Shown here: positions 14,413 to 21,711 of the stretch, in pieces | Layout: each line of letters starts with the position of its first letter | How positions within the stretch are numbered: the first letter of the stretch is position 1 | Source: PALSA-1006 sp041660815 | GTDB lineage: Bacteria > Pseudomonadota > Gammaproteobacteria > Burkholderiales > Gallionellaceae | Assembly: GCA_041660815.1 (NCBI GenBank) | Contig: JBAZVN010000013.1 | Location: 1-64,000 of the forward strand | Length of the DNA stretch: 64,000 nt | Reading direction: 5' to 3' | The notes under the pieces: model-generated | Databases searched by the model: none | What the model was told of the DNA's origin: nothing | Seen by the model: only the letters and a program-made list of their open reading frames with translations | Translations under genes and position numbers: made by a program

Positions 14413-14437
14413 TTTGTCTATCCCCTACTCAAGGGGG
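14413..14437. promoter_or_regulatory. Conserved palindromic motif upstream of the Fn3/NHL lipoprotein gene
   Basis: TTTGTCTATCCCCTACTCAA followed by GGGGG, with the perfect dyad CCCCT-ACTCA-AGGGG (14422-14436). It corresponds to 8694-8719 at the same distance from the start codon. The five-base centre differs while the arms are kept, as expected of a protein-binding site. Confidence 0.5.
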
Positions 14438-14559
14438 GGGCGATGATATTCCTGCGTTGGCTACCCCACAGAGTTTATGATAATTCAGGTATATGTTGTC
14501 CTAGCGTCATTGCCAACATCCGTTGCGACGTAAATGTAACTACATATTAGGAGACTTTC

Positions 14560-14715
14560 ATGACTCAAAAAAACAAAGGGCAGCAACATAAACCTAAGCC
14601 AACTTATCCTTCCCCGTTAGAGGAAGCGAATAAACAAAAAAACAAGGCAGAAGAACATGAGGTGGCTGGCAGGCATAAAAATGACGGCCAAAAAGATCAC
14701 AAGGGCGCCCGTTAG
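14560..14715 (+). CDS. 51-residue charged small protein
   Basis: An ATG at 14560, preceded at good spacing by AGGAGAC, encodes a Lys/Gln/Glu/His-rich peptide beginning MTQKNKGQQHKPKPTYPSPL and ending in HKGAR. It is highly charged, probably disordered, with no hydrophobic segment. The strong ribosome-binding site supports translation. Its stop codon directly abuts the relic of the cyclic-nucleotide-binding gene. No family recognised. Confidence 0.5.
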   Translation: MTQKNKGQQHKPKPTYPSPLEEANKQKNKAEEHEVAGRHKNDGQKDHKGAR

Positions 14716-14815
14716 TGCGCGCGTTGTTTCGGGTAACACACGCGAATCTGTCACGAATGAATAAGGAAATAAAGTGCTGGAGAATTATGTCAACAAGTCA
14801 CTGGGGTGGTCTTTA
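14716..14815 (+). pseudogene. Relic of the 3' end of the cyclic-nucleotide-binding gene
   Basis: About 100 bases match the end of the intact gene at 16096-16192 (GTAACACACGC.AAT.TGTC, CGAATGAA.AAGGAAA, CTGGAGAATTATGT). One base is missing in GAAATAAAG relative to GAAAATAAAG, which breaks the frame. It shows that the module 14884-15558 plus this gene was once present in tandem. Confidence 0.75.
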
Positions 14816-14883
14816 AAACTCGATATAGTTTTGGACGGCACACCCTTCTCAGATGCAAACGGGGTGAAATTCCCCTGCCTGAT

Positions 14884-15029
14884 TTAATATATTGAAATCC
14901 AATCGGAAAGCGTCCGAATCGCTTCTACTAATACCGTAATTGATACGATAGCACCTAAGATTGACATGGTGATAACTGATCATTATTCAGTTCGGAAACT
15001 CGTTCGGAAATTGGATAATGAACACGCAT
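14884..15029 (-). pseudogene. Frameshifted copy of the 48-residue small protein
   Basis: It begins at an ATG at 15029 with the same MRVHYPISERVSEL as copy 1. A one-base deletion (CACCATGTCAATCTTAGG against CACCGTGGACAATCGCAGG) brings a TAG at 14955-14957 after 24 codons. The remainder still resembles the copy 1 hydrophobic segment in another frame. Confidence 0.65.
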
Positions 15030-15046
15030 GATTGCCCTCAAAATAT

Positions 15047-15124
15047 TTATGCAGGAACAGTATGTGTAAGCACAGTAATCCATTCGGCAATGGTCAGTGT
15101 AATAAGTACGATATATTTTTTCAT
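15047..15124 (-). CDS. 25-residue hydrophobic small protein, copy 2
   Basis: MKKYIVLITLTIAEWITVLT followed by HTVPA, with AAAGGAC before the ATG. It is intact although its downstream neighbour in this copy is broken. Six of nine base differences from copy 1 (5195-5272) are synonymous. Presumably a membrane peptide; function unknown. Confidence 0.6.
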   Translation of the reverse strand: MKKYIVLITLTIAEWITVLTHTVPA

Positions 15125-15273
15125 GGTATGTCCTTTTATATAGTTAAGTGGTTTACTCGGGGTGTATGAGTGGATCTGTGGTGTAAAGTTCAATCCCGAC
15201 TAATTTAGTGTGACTTTACCTTGGGTGAAAAAATGGGCATCCGTTTAGGATGCCCGAATCAGGGGAGAGATAT

Positions 15274-15558
15274 ATGAAAGTAAGAGCAGGAGCTCCGAAC
15301 ACTTACATACACTTATATCTCACTAAGCATTCTGCCAGCATTAGGTTAAGAGAATATTACAGAGGGTTGCCAATATCTTTTCCTTGGGCACTTGTCATTC
15401 CACAAGGTGAAATACATAAAAATGGTCACATTCCCCCGAATACATTATTTTGTGCCGATGCCGAAGTGCAATTCTTTGATGATAAGGTAGTCAGTGTAGG
15501 ATTGATGGACATTCGTTTTCGCAAAGCAAAATATCGAAGACGCAGGCCTATGCCGTAA
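15274..15558 (+). CDS. 94-residue hypothetical protein (intact copy)
   Basis: The start is placed at the ATG at 15274 behind GGGGAGAG, giving MKVRAGAPNTYIHLYLTKHS; an upstream in-frame start at 15250 lacks a ribosome-binding site and lies in the leader hairpin. The protein is small and basic, with a beta-rich middle (FPWALVIPQGEIHKNGHIPP) and an Arg-rich end (FRKAKYRRRRPMP). The 5' leader contains the hairpin GGGCATCC-GTTTA-GGATGCCC (15235-15255). The other copy at 5423 is a pseudogene. No family recognised. Confidence 0.55.
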   Translation: MKVRAGAPNTYIHLYLTKHSASIRLREYYRGLPISFPWALVIPQGEIHKNGHIPPNTLFCADAEVQFFDDKVVSVGLMDIRFRKAKYRRRRPMP

Positions 15559-15657
15559 TTTGCAGGTGCATTTTTGAAGGCATTGCAGGGATAGCTGCAA
15601 AAAATGTAAACTCGGTTTTGGTTATGCTTGTTTTTTGAGTTGTTTTCTTGAGCCGGA

Positions 15658-15676
15658 ATGAATGATAATCACCATC
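15658..15676. promoter_or_regulatory. Possible Fur-box-like sequence
   Basis: ATGAATGATAATCACCATC matches the classical 19-base Fur consensus at about 14 positions, 30 bases upstream of the cyclic-nucleotide-binding gene. The half GATAATCA is perfect. No experimental or comparative support is available. Confidence 0.3.
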
Positions 15677-15706
15677 ACACAAGATTTTTTAGAGGAATAA
15701 TTTTAT

Positions 15707-16192
15707 ATGAATAATATCGCAGATTACAAGCTAGTTCGAAACTCAATGATTGGCTCTGAACTTTCGGAAGATAAGGCAAAAATTTTAGCTGAGAAAATGG
15801 GTGTGCGTCATTTGAAAGATGGCGAATTACTCGTGGAGGAGGGTGGAAGTGATTCAACTCTTTATATTCTTGCCGCCGGTGGCCTCGCAGTTACCCTTAA
15901 AGATACAGATGGTACGGTAAAGGCAGTTTACTCCATGAAAGAAGGGGAATGTGCCGGTACCCGTGCATTCGTTGATCAGACTCCCCGCAAGGGAACCCTG
16001 CATGCAGTTGGAGCGGCGACGGTTTACACATTAACTCCCGCAGACTTCGAATTGCTGCTGGATACTCATCCGCGGATAGCTTTCATGGTAATGCGCGCGC
16101 TGTTCCGCGTAACACACGCCAATTTGTCGCGAATGAACAAGGAAAATAAAGAACTGGAGAATTATGTTACCAAGTCTCTTGGGCGTTATTAG
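15707..16192 (+). CDS. Cyclic-nucleotide-binding-domain protein without DNA-binding domain
   Basis: A 161-residue protein with a cNMP-binding (Crp/Fnr-type) beta-roll from about residue 40 to 125: LKDGELLVEEGGSDSTLYIL, AAGGLAVTLKDTDGTVKAVY, GECAGTRAFVDQTPRKGTLH, VYTLTPADFELLLDTHPRIA. A C-terminal helix follows (MRALFRVTHANLSRMNKENK). The phosphate-binding loop of cAMP binders (GE..L....R..) appears altered (GTRAFVDQTPRKGTL), so the ligand is uncertain. There is no HTH domain, so it would act by protein contact. A strong terminator follows. A relic of its 3' end lies at 14716. Confidence 0.8.
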   Translation: MNNIADYKLVRNSMIGSELSEDKAKILAEKMGVRHLKDGELLVEEGGSDSTLYILAAGGLAVTLKDTDGTVKAVYSMKEGECAGTRAFVDQTPRKGTLHAVGAATVYTLTPADFELLLDTHPRIAFMVMRALFRVTHANLSRMNKENKELENYVTKSLGRY

Positions 16193-16364
16193 GCATCATG
16201 TTGAGATAGAGTTGGGTGGCGAAGCTAATGAGAAGCTTTGCTGAATTTATTATTCTATTGACCTAAATTAGCAATCCATAATATACTTATGGATGTAGCG
16301 AAAGCTGCTGTGTGTTTCTCCTCCCTGAGCACACAGTCTTAACTTTCCCCTTTGTTAAGACATT

Positions 16365-16400
16365 TGCCCCTGTCCCGTGTGGTTCAGGGGCATTTTTTTT
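16365..16400 (+). terminator. Intrinsic terminator
   Basis: TGCCCCTG (16365-16372) pairs with CAGGGGCA (16385-16392), followed by eight T. It ends the transcript of the cyclic-nucleotide-binding gene and marks the right edge of the island. The rest of 16193-16505 shows nothing else. Confidence 0.85.
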
Positions 16401-16505
16401 GGACTGTTTGTTGAGAATGATTCGATTTTTTATGTGCCGATTTTGATTGATCCAAAATCACTACCAGCTATTCGGCACTTGGGAAGGGTACTTTTAACGT
16501 CGAAA

Positions 16506-17438
16506 TCAATTCGCTCGCTCTGCCAGAATTTGTGGTGATGGCGATTGTAGAAGGTTTTTCAGTGCATGCTTGAGAGTCGGGAATGCGAAGTGAAAACCGG
16601 AGGATTCGAGCCGTTTGGGCAACACGCGCTGACCTTCCAATAAGAGACTGGCTCGCTCGCCCATCGCCAGCTTCAATGCGAAGCTGGGAGCAACGAAAAA
16701 CGCGGGGCGATGCAAGACTTGCGCTAATGTTTGGGTGAATTCGGCATTAATGACGGGTTGCGGTGCGGTCAAATTGAATGCGCCATTGAGCGATGCGTCA
16801 TTCAAAAGGCGCAGCATCATTGCTATGTAATCGTCGATATGTATCCAGCTCATCCACTGTTTACCATTTCCCAATCGTGCACCCAATACAAGCCTGAACG
16901 GGAGTAACATGCGCTGTAAAAGTCCACCTTGTTTGCTTAACACTAACCCTGTGCGTAACAAACAAACTCGCACGCCACTTTGTTTGGCGTCAAAAGCGGC
17001 AGCCTCCCAAGCTGCACATAATTTTGCGGAAAAATCATTGCCCGAAGCCATTGACTCATCCAGCGTCATGTCCGCACCGTTGCCGTAATAGCCTACTGCC
17101 GAGCCGCTTAATAAAACCATCGGCTTATGCCGTGCTACTGAGATGCACTGCACTAATTTTTTCGTTAGCGCAACGCGACTATCCAGTAATACCTGCTTGC
17201 GCTTGGCCGTCCAATACGCATCGATAATTGGCTCTCCCGCCAGATTGATGATCGCATCGAATTCGCGTTCTGATGTCCATTCATCCAAACTCGACAATAC
17301 TTGCACACCCTTACCGCACTTAGGTGTGACGGTTGCAGGGTGGCGACTCAGCACTGTCAGCTCATGTCCCAGCGCCAACAATACCTGGCACAATTGGCGA
17401 CCAATAAGGCCAGTACCCCCTGTAATCAAGATGCGCAT
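16506..17438 (-). CDS. TIGR01777-family NAD-dependent epimerase (YfcH/SulA-like)
   Basis: A 310-residue protein starting at the ATG at 17438, behind GGGGGCAG. It opens with the Rossmann motif MRILITGGTGLIGRQLCQVL, and the family-typical INLAGEPI follows at about residue 72, then LSGSAVGYYGNG with the catalytic Tyr-type segment. Later blocks are RTGLVLSKQGGLLQRMLLPF, GNGKQWMSWIHIDDYIAMML and the C-terminal VLPKRLESSGFHFAFP. The family is widespread and of unknown substrate. A longer frame of 50 extra codons exists upstream but contains no domain. It is transcribed divergently from the diguanylate cyclase gene, with promoters in the 215-base gap (TATAAT at 17594 on the plus strand). Confidence 0.9.
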   Translation of the reverse strand: MRILITGGTGLIGRQLCQVLLALGHELTVLSRHPATVTPKCGKGVQVLSSLDEWTSEREFDAIINLAGEPIIDAYWTAKRKQVLLDSRVALTKKLVQCISVARHKPMVLLSGSAVGYYGNGADMTLDESMASGNDFSAKLCAAWEAAAFDAKQSGVRVCLLRTGLVLSKQGGLLQRMLLPFRLVLGARLGNGKQWMSWIHIDDYIAMMLRLLNDASLNGAFNLTAPQPVINAEFTQTLAQVLHRPAFFVAPSFALKLAMGERASLLLEGQRVLPKRLESSGFHFAFPTLKHALKNLLQSPSPQILAERAN

Positions 17439-17653
17439 ATCTGCCCCCGAAAAATTTGATGATGGCATCTTACGTGATAAATTCGAATATAGCTTTGCAA
17501 TGAACATTGCGAAGTGTCTGCCGTGCCGACGGTTAGCCGCACATCTTCGGTGGGTATGTCTCGTGTGGGCAATTTGGGGTGTGTACATTACTATATAATC
17601 GGAACTCTCTTCATGAGCATACGTTTTAACTTATTGGCATTAGTACTATTCCT

Positions 17654-18826
17654 ATGAGCTTTGATTCACATACCCTGCTGTTTTCACTGATTTTGACCAA
17701 TGCCTTGATGGTATTCAGTTTGTTCGTCTCCACGAGCAACAGGAGCGACAGCGGAAGAAAAGACGGCATGAATAAATGGGCCGTTGCATTATTGCTGGAA
17801 ACACTGACTTGGATGCTGGCTGCAGTGCGTGGATCGATTCCAGATCTGCTTTCGATCATAGTACTGCACGGTGTAAAGGCTGCTGCCTATGCGATGATGC
17901 TGGCGGCTATCTGTGAATTTCAGCAGCGTACCATGCCGCGCTGGCAATACATTGTGCCGATTAGCTTGGCCTTGTTAATGGCGGCTGTGCTGGTCGACGA
18001 TACTCGTGGGCGTTTTTTCTGGGGTAGTCTGATTTTCGGTTTCCAGATGATTTTGATCGCACGCGCATTGCTTTCGGATGCAAATACCCGCGCCGGACGA
18101 TCCTGGCGCCTGATGCTCGGCGGTATCTGTGTGGTGCTTTTATTGCTCGGGACACGCGCTACTGTGGCACTGCTGGGTTTGGGAGAGCTTGCACAACCAA
18201 ACAGCGGGGCGCCGCCGCATTGGGTTCAGATTCTTTCTTTTATTGTTGTAATGTCCTCCACCTTGCTGGGATCCATCGGCTTCATATTGATGGTTAAGGA
18301 GCGTGGTGATAGGGAAATTATGCAGTTGGCAATGACGGATAGTCTTACCGGGGTGCCCAACCGGCGCGCGTTGATGGAGCATGCCGAGCGCGCATTGGCC
18401 CGTCGCAACGGATCCTCACTGTCGCTGCTGATGATTGACGTGGATCACTTTAAACACATCAACGACAAATATGGGCATCCGGTTGGGGATGAAGCGTTGC
18501 GGCAAGTTGCAAAATTGCTGCTGGAAAGATTGCGCGGTGGGGATGTGTTGGGGCGTTATGGTGGAGAAGAATTTTGCGTGGTCGCACAGGATACTGATGC
18601 CGAGGGTGCTCAAAAACTCGGGGAATCGCTGCGCGAGATTGTCGCCGCTACGCCCTTGCTTTGCGAATCCGCTGAGATTTCTGTAACAGTTAGCATCGGC
18701 ATTTCGTTTTGCCATTTGGAGCAAGCTGTTGCACTTAAAGATATGTTGGCGAAGGCTGATGCCGCGCTCTATTGCGCCAAGGAGAGTGGGCGTAATCGGG
18801 TCATTGTCAGTCAGTTGCCGGCTTAA
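17654..18826 (+). CDS. Membrane diguanylate cyclase (GGDEF)
   Basis: A 390-residue protein with about six hydrophobic segments in residues 5-215 (LLFSLILTNALMVFSLFV, and later segments such as ICVVLLLLGTRATVALLGLG). A GGDEF domain follows from about 225 to 385: DSLTGVPNRRALMEHAE, LLMIDVDHFKHINDKYGHPV, GRYGGEEF at about residue 300, and a CAKESGRN end. The GGEEF signature is intact and an RxxD inhibitory site (RGGD) lies exactly five residues before it. It should therefore make c-di-GMP and be product-inhibited. The N-terminal membrane sensor is not recognised. No effector gene is adjacent. Confidence 0.9.
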   Translation: MSFDSHTLLFSLILTNALMVFSLFVSTSNRSDSGRKDGMNKWAVALLLETLTWMLAAVRGSIPDLLSIIVLHGVKAAAYAMMLAAICEFQQRTMPRWQYIVPISLALLMAAVLVDDTRGRFFWGSLIFGFQMILIARALLSDANTRAGRSWRLMLGGICVVLLLLGTRATVALLGLGELAQPNSGAPPHWVQILSFIVVMSSTLLGSIGFILMVKERGDREIMQLAMTDSLTGVPNRRALMEHAERALARRNGSSLSLLMIDVDHFKHINDKYGHPVGDEALRQVAKLLLERLRGGDVLGRYGGEEFCVVAQDTDAEGAQKLGESLREIVAATPLLCESAEISVTVSIGISFCHLEQAVALKDMLAKADAALYCAKESGRNRVIVSQLPA

Positions 18827-18883
18827 TTTTCGCCTTGTAATCAATATGTTGCAATATTTGCTATTTTTGTAAAGCTATATAAC

Positions 18884-19702
18884 GTGCTGTCTGATTTAAC
18901 TCCCACCACGGAATTAAGGCAAGCCGCGCTGCGCTGGCTGGCTGAGCCCAGTGCTTCGTTAAAGGCTGCCGGGGTGCGTCACTTGGCGCAAGACTGGGGA
19001 GCAGGGAAATTGGCTTTGGATAGCGCAGCGGCATTGTTGGCTTCACCTGGTATTCCCGGGTATCCGTCCAAGCCCGAGTTGGTTTCTCCGCTTGATGTGA
19101 AACGCCGGGCGATGAACACACCAGAAGGTCGCGCCGTGATGCTGCATGCGCTGGTGCATATCGAATTCAACGCGATCAATCTGGCGCTGGATGCACTGTG
19201 GCGCTTTGCCGGCATGCCGCACGAGTATTACGCGGATTGGCTGCAAGTGGCCGATGAGGAGGCATTGCATTTCACGTTGCTCGCGGATCATTTGCAGGCG
19301 CAGGGTTATGCCTACGGAGATTTTTCCGCGCATAACGGGTTGTGGGATATGGCGGTGCGCACGCAGCATGATGTGCTGGCACGCATGGCGTTGTTACCGA
19401 GGACGATGGAAGCGCGCGGGCTGGATGTGACACCGGGTACGCGCGCGAAGTTGATGCAGGCTGGCGATCTTGAAGTTGCTCCCATCCTGGATATTGTGCT
19501 GCGCGATGAAATAGGTCATGTCGCGATTGGCAACCGCTGGTTCAAGTATGTGTGCGCGCAGCGCGGACAGGAACCGGACGCAACTTATGCGTCACTGCTT
19601 ACCGAATATAATGCCGTGCCGCGACGCGGGCCGTTTAATTTGGTGGCGCGCCGCGCGGCAGGATTTAGCGAGCAGGAATTGGCATCACTGGGTCTGAGCT
19701 AA
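18884..19702 (+). CDS. DUF455 ferritin-like protein
   Basis: A 272-residue protein starting at a GTG at 18884. It carries the DUF455 pattern: an N-terminal helix, PGIPGYPSKPELVSP, then the ferritin-like four-helix bundle with metal-ligand candidates in ALVHIEFNAINLALDA, VADEEALHFTLLADHL and VLRDEIGHVAIGNRWFKYVC. The Glu/His positions fit a di-metal site. Family members have been linked to tRNA or oxidative chemistry only loosely; the substrate is not known. The gene stands alone between the diguanylate cyclase and hslO. Confidence 0.85.
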   Translation: MLSDLTPTTELRQAALRWLAEPSASLKAAGVRHLAQDWGAGKLALDSAAALLASPGIPGYPSKPELVSPLDVKRRAMNTPEGRAVMLHALVHIEFNAINLALDALWRFAGMPHEYYADWLQVADEEALHFTLLADHLQAQGYAYGDFSAHNGLWDMAVRTQHDVLARMALLPRTMEARGLDVTPGTRAKLMQAGDLEVAPILDIVLRDEIGHVAIGNRWFKYVCAQRGQEPDATYASLLTEYNAVPRRGPFNLVARRAAGFSEQELASLGLS

Positions 19703-19808
19703 AAAAGCCAAATTTAAAGTAGAGGTGCTCCAATTTCATCGGCCAAATTGGATCATAATTGCGCCTTTGGGTTATTTCCGTAAATAGTTAAAAAAACAGT
19801 AAATCAAC

Positions 19809-20678
19809 ATGAGCGACACCTTACAAAAATTTCTTTTCGAACATGCGCCGATTCGCGGTGAGATTGTGCATCTTGAGCATACCTGGCTCAATGTAATCGA
19901 GCGCCATGAATATCCTCTCGTGTTGCGCAATCTGATGGGGGAATTGTGTGCTGCTGCGGTGTTGCTGGCGGCAACACTAAAATTACAGGGTGCGCTGGTG
20001 TTGCAGATTCACGGCAAAGGCACCGTTAAATTATTGGTGGTGGAGTGCTCGGGAAATTTAGAGCTGCGCGCGACCGCAAAGTGGGAAGGCGAGATTTTGT
20101 CGGGTACCTTGCGTGAACTGGTGGGCGATGGTCGTTTTGTGATCACGCTTGATCCCAAAGACGGCAATCAGGCTTATCAGGGGATTGTCGCGCTGGAAGG
20201 GGAGAGTGTCGCAGATATTTTGCAAAACTATATGACGCGTTCCGAGCAGTTGGATACGCGCTTAATCTTGGCGGCAGACGGGCAACATGCTGCGGGGATG
20301 TTGTTGCAAAAATTGCCCGACCAAAAAGGTCAGGATGCGGATGCCTGGGAGCGCGCCACGCATCTTGCCGCAACGCTCAAGCCCAACGAATTATTGTTAT
20401 TGTCGGCTGAACAACTCGTGCATCGCCTGTATCACGGGGAAGATATTCGACTGTTCGAGCCTCAAGGGGTAGTGTTCAATTGCTCTTGTTCCCGGGAGAA
20501 TGTGGCGCGTATGTTAAAAATGCTTGGACGTGCGGAGGTTGATGAGATAATTTCCGAGCGAAATAACATCGAAGTGTTTTGTGAGTTTTGTAATCAACGT
20601 TATCACTTTGATGCGGTGGACGTTGAAGCGGTATTTGTGGATACAGTTTCCGTCTGCGCGAACAATACAAGGCATTGA
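19809..20678 (+). CDS. hslO: Hsp33 redox-regulated chaperone
   Basis: This 289-residue protein has the usual length and the Hsp33 C-terminal zinc/redox centre: CSCSRENV near residue 224 and CEFCNQRY near residue 257 (CxC...CxxC). The N-terminal domain includes IHGKGTVKLLVVECSG and GDGRFVITLDPK, as in the family. In oxidising conditions the cysteines form disulfides, zinc is released and the protein dimerises to hold unfolding proteins. It starts at the ATG at 19809. It stands upstream of nadK with its own spacing. Confidence 0.95.
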   Translation: MSDTLQKFLFEHAPIRGEIVHLEHTWLNVIERHEYPLVLRNLMGELCAAAVLLAATLKLQGALVLQIHGKGTVKLLVVECSGNLELRATAKWEGEILSGTLRELVGDGRFVITLDPKDGNQAYQGIVALEGESVADILQNYMTRSEQLDTRLILAADGQHAAGMLLQKLPDQKGQDADAWERATHLAATLKPNELLLLSAEQLVHRLYHGEDIRLFEPQGVVFNCSCSRENVARMLKMLGRAEVDEIISERNNIEVFCEFCNQRYHFDAVDVEAVFVDTVSVCANNTRH

Positions 20679-20778
20679 TTTAATTAATATATATTTATTG
20701 GCAATTTCTATTATTCTGTGGCGCCCGCCAATAATATCTGTCTGGTGAGTGCGCTTCCAATATGGTTTAATCGCGATT

Positions 20779-21651
20779 ATGAACTTCTCCTTTAAGACTG
20801 TAGCGTTAATCGGTAAATATAAAACCCCGGGCATTGCCGAGCCCTTGTTGCGCTTGGCGAAATTTCTTGTTGAGAAAGGCGTTACTGTCGCGGTGGATAG
20901 TTTGACCGCTGAGCACCTTGGTCAGCATACTTTCCAGACCTATTCGCTTGCTGAAATGCAGGGTAAAGTCGACTTGGCGATTGTGATGGGCGGGGATGGC
21001 ACGATGCTGAATATTGCGCGCACTTTATCCCCCTTTGGTATTCCGCTCATCGGTGTTAATCAGGGGCGTCTGGGTTTCCTCACCGATCTATCTCTGGATT
21101 CCATGAAGCGCACCTTGACTGCGATGCTGCAGGGTGAATTTGTGACGGAAAAACGTATGTTGTTGTCGGTGCGGGTGATGCGTAACGACGAAGAGGTATG
21201 TCATGCATTGGCCTTTAACGAGATGGTGGTACATCGCAGCAATATCGGCAGCATGATCGAATGCGAAGTGCGCATTAATGACGATTATCTGTATACCCAA
21301 CGTGCCGATGGACTGATCGTTTCCACGCCCACCGGTTCGACTGCCTATGCTTTATCCGCGGGAGGGCCAATTGTGCATCCGGCTTTGGATGCGATTACGC
21401 TGGTGCCGGTGTGTCCGCATACCTTGAGCAATCGTCCCATCGTGGTGGGCGGAGATTCGATTATTGAAATATTGATGCACCGTACCGGTGAAGTGCATGT
21501 ACGTTTCGATAGTCACACCAATTACGATTTGCAATTGCACGACAGGTTGATTGTTTCCCGGCATGCGCAACAGGTGCAGTTATTGCACCCGATAGGCCAT
21601 AGCTATTTCCATACGCTGCGAGAGAAACTCTTGTGGAATAAATCCCTTTAA
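20779..21651 (+). CDS. nadK: NAD kinase
   Basis: A 290-residue protein catalysing ATP-dependent phosphorylation of NAD to NADP. The motifs VMGGDGTMLNIAR, GRLGFLTDL, AFNEMVVHR and STPTGSTAYALSAGGPIVHP are all present. The start is set at the ATG at 20779 (MNFSFKTVALIGKYKTPGIA); ten further codons upstream add nothing conserved. It lies 60 bases before recN, the usual order in this group. Confidence 0.95.
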   Translation: MNFSFKTVALIGKYKTPGIAEPLLRLAKFLVEKGVTVAVDSLTAEHLGQHTFQTYSLAEMQGKVDLAIVMGGDGTMLNIARTLSPFGIPLIGVNQGRLGFLTDLSLDSMKRTLTAMLQGEFVTEKRMLLSVRVMRNDEEVCHALAFNEMVVHRSNIGSMIECEVRINDDYLYTQRADGLIVSTPTGSTAYALSAGGPIVHPALDAITLVPVCPHTLSNRPIVVGGDSIIEILMHRTGEVHVRFDSHTNYDLQLHDRLIVSRHAQQVQLLHPIGHSYFHTLREKLLWNKSL

Positions 21652-21711
21652 TGCGCACGATGATCGTGTTGTTCATGCGTATTCCTTTATTTGCAAACGA
21701 AATTTCTGCCC

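Noticed and set aside
16506..17588. 360-residue version of the epimerase starting at 17588
   Set aside because: The first 50 residues are basic and unlike the family; the Rossmann motif begins at the Met at 17438, which has a good ribosome-binding site.
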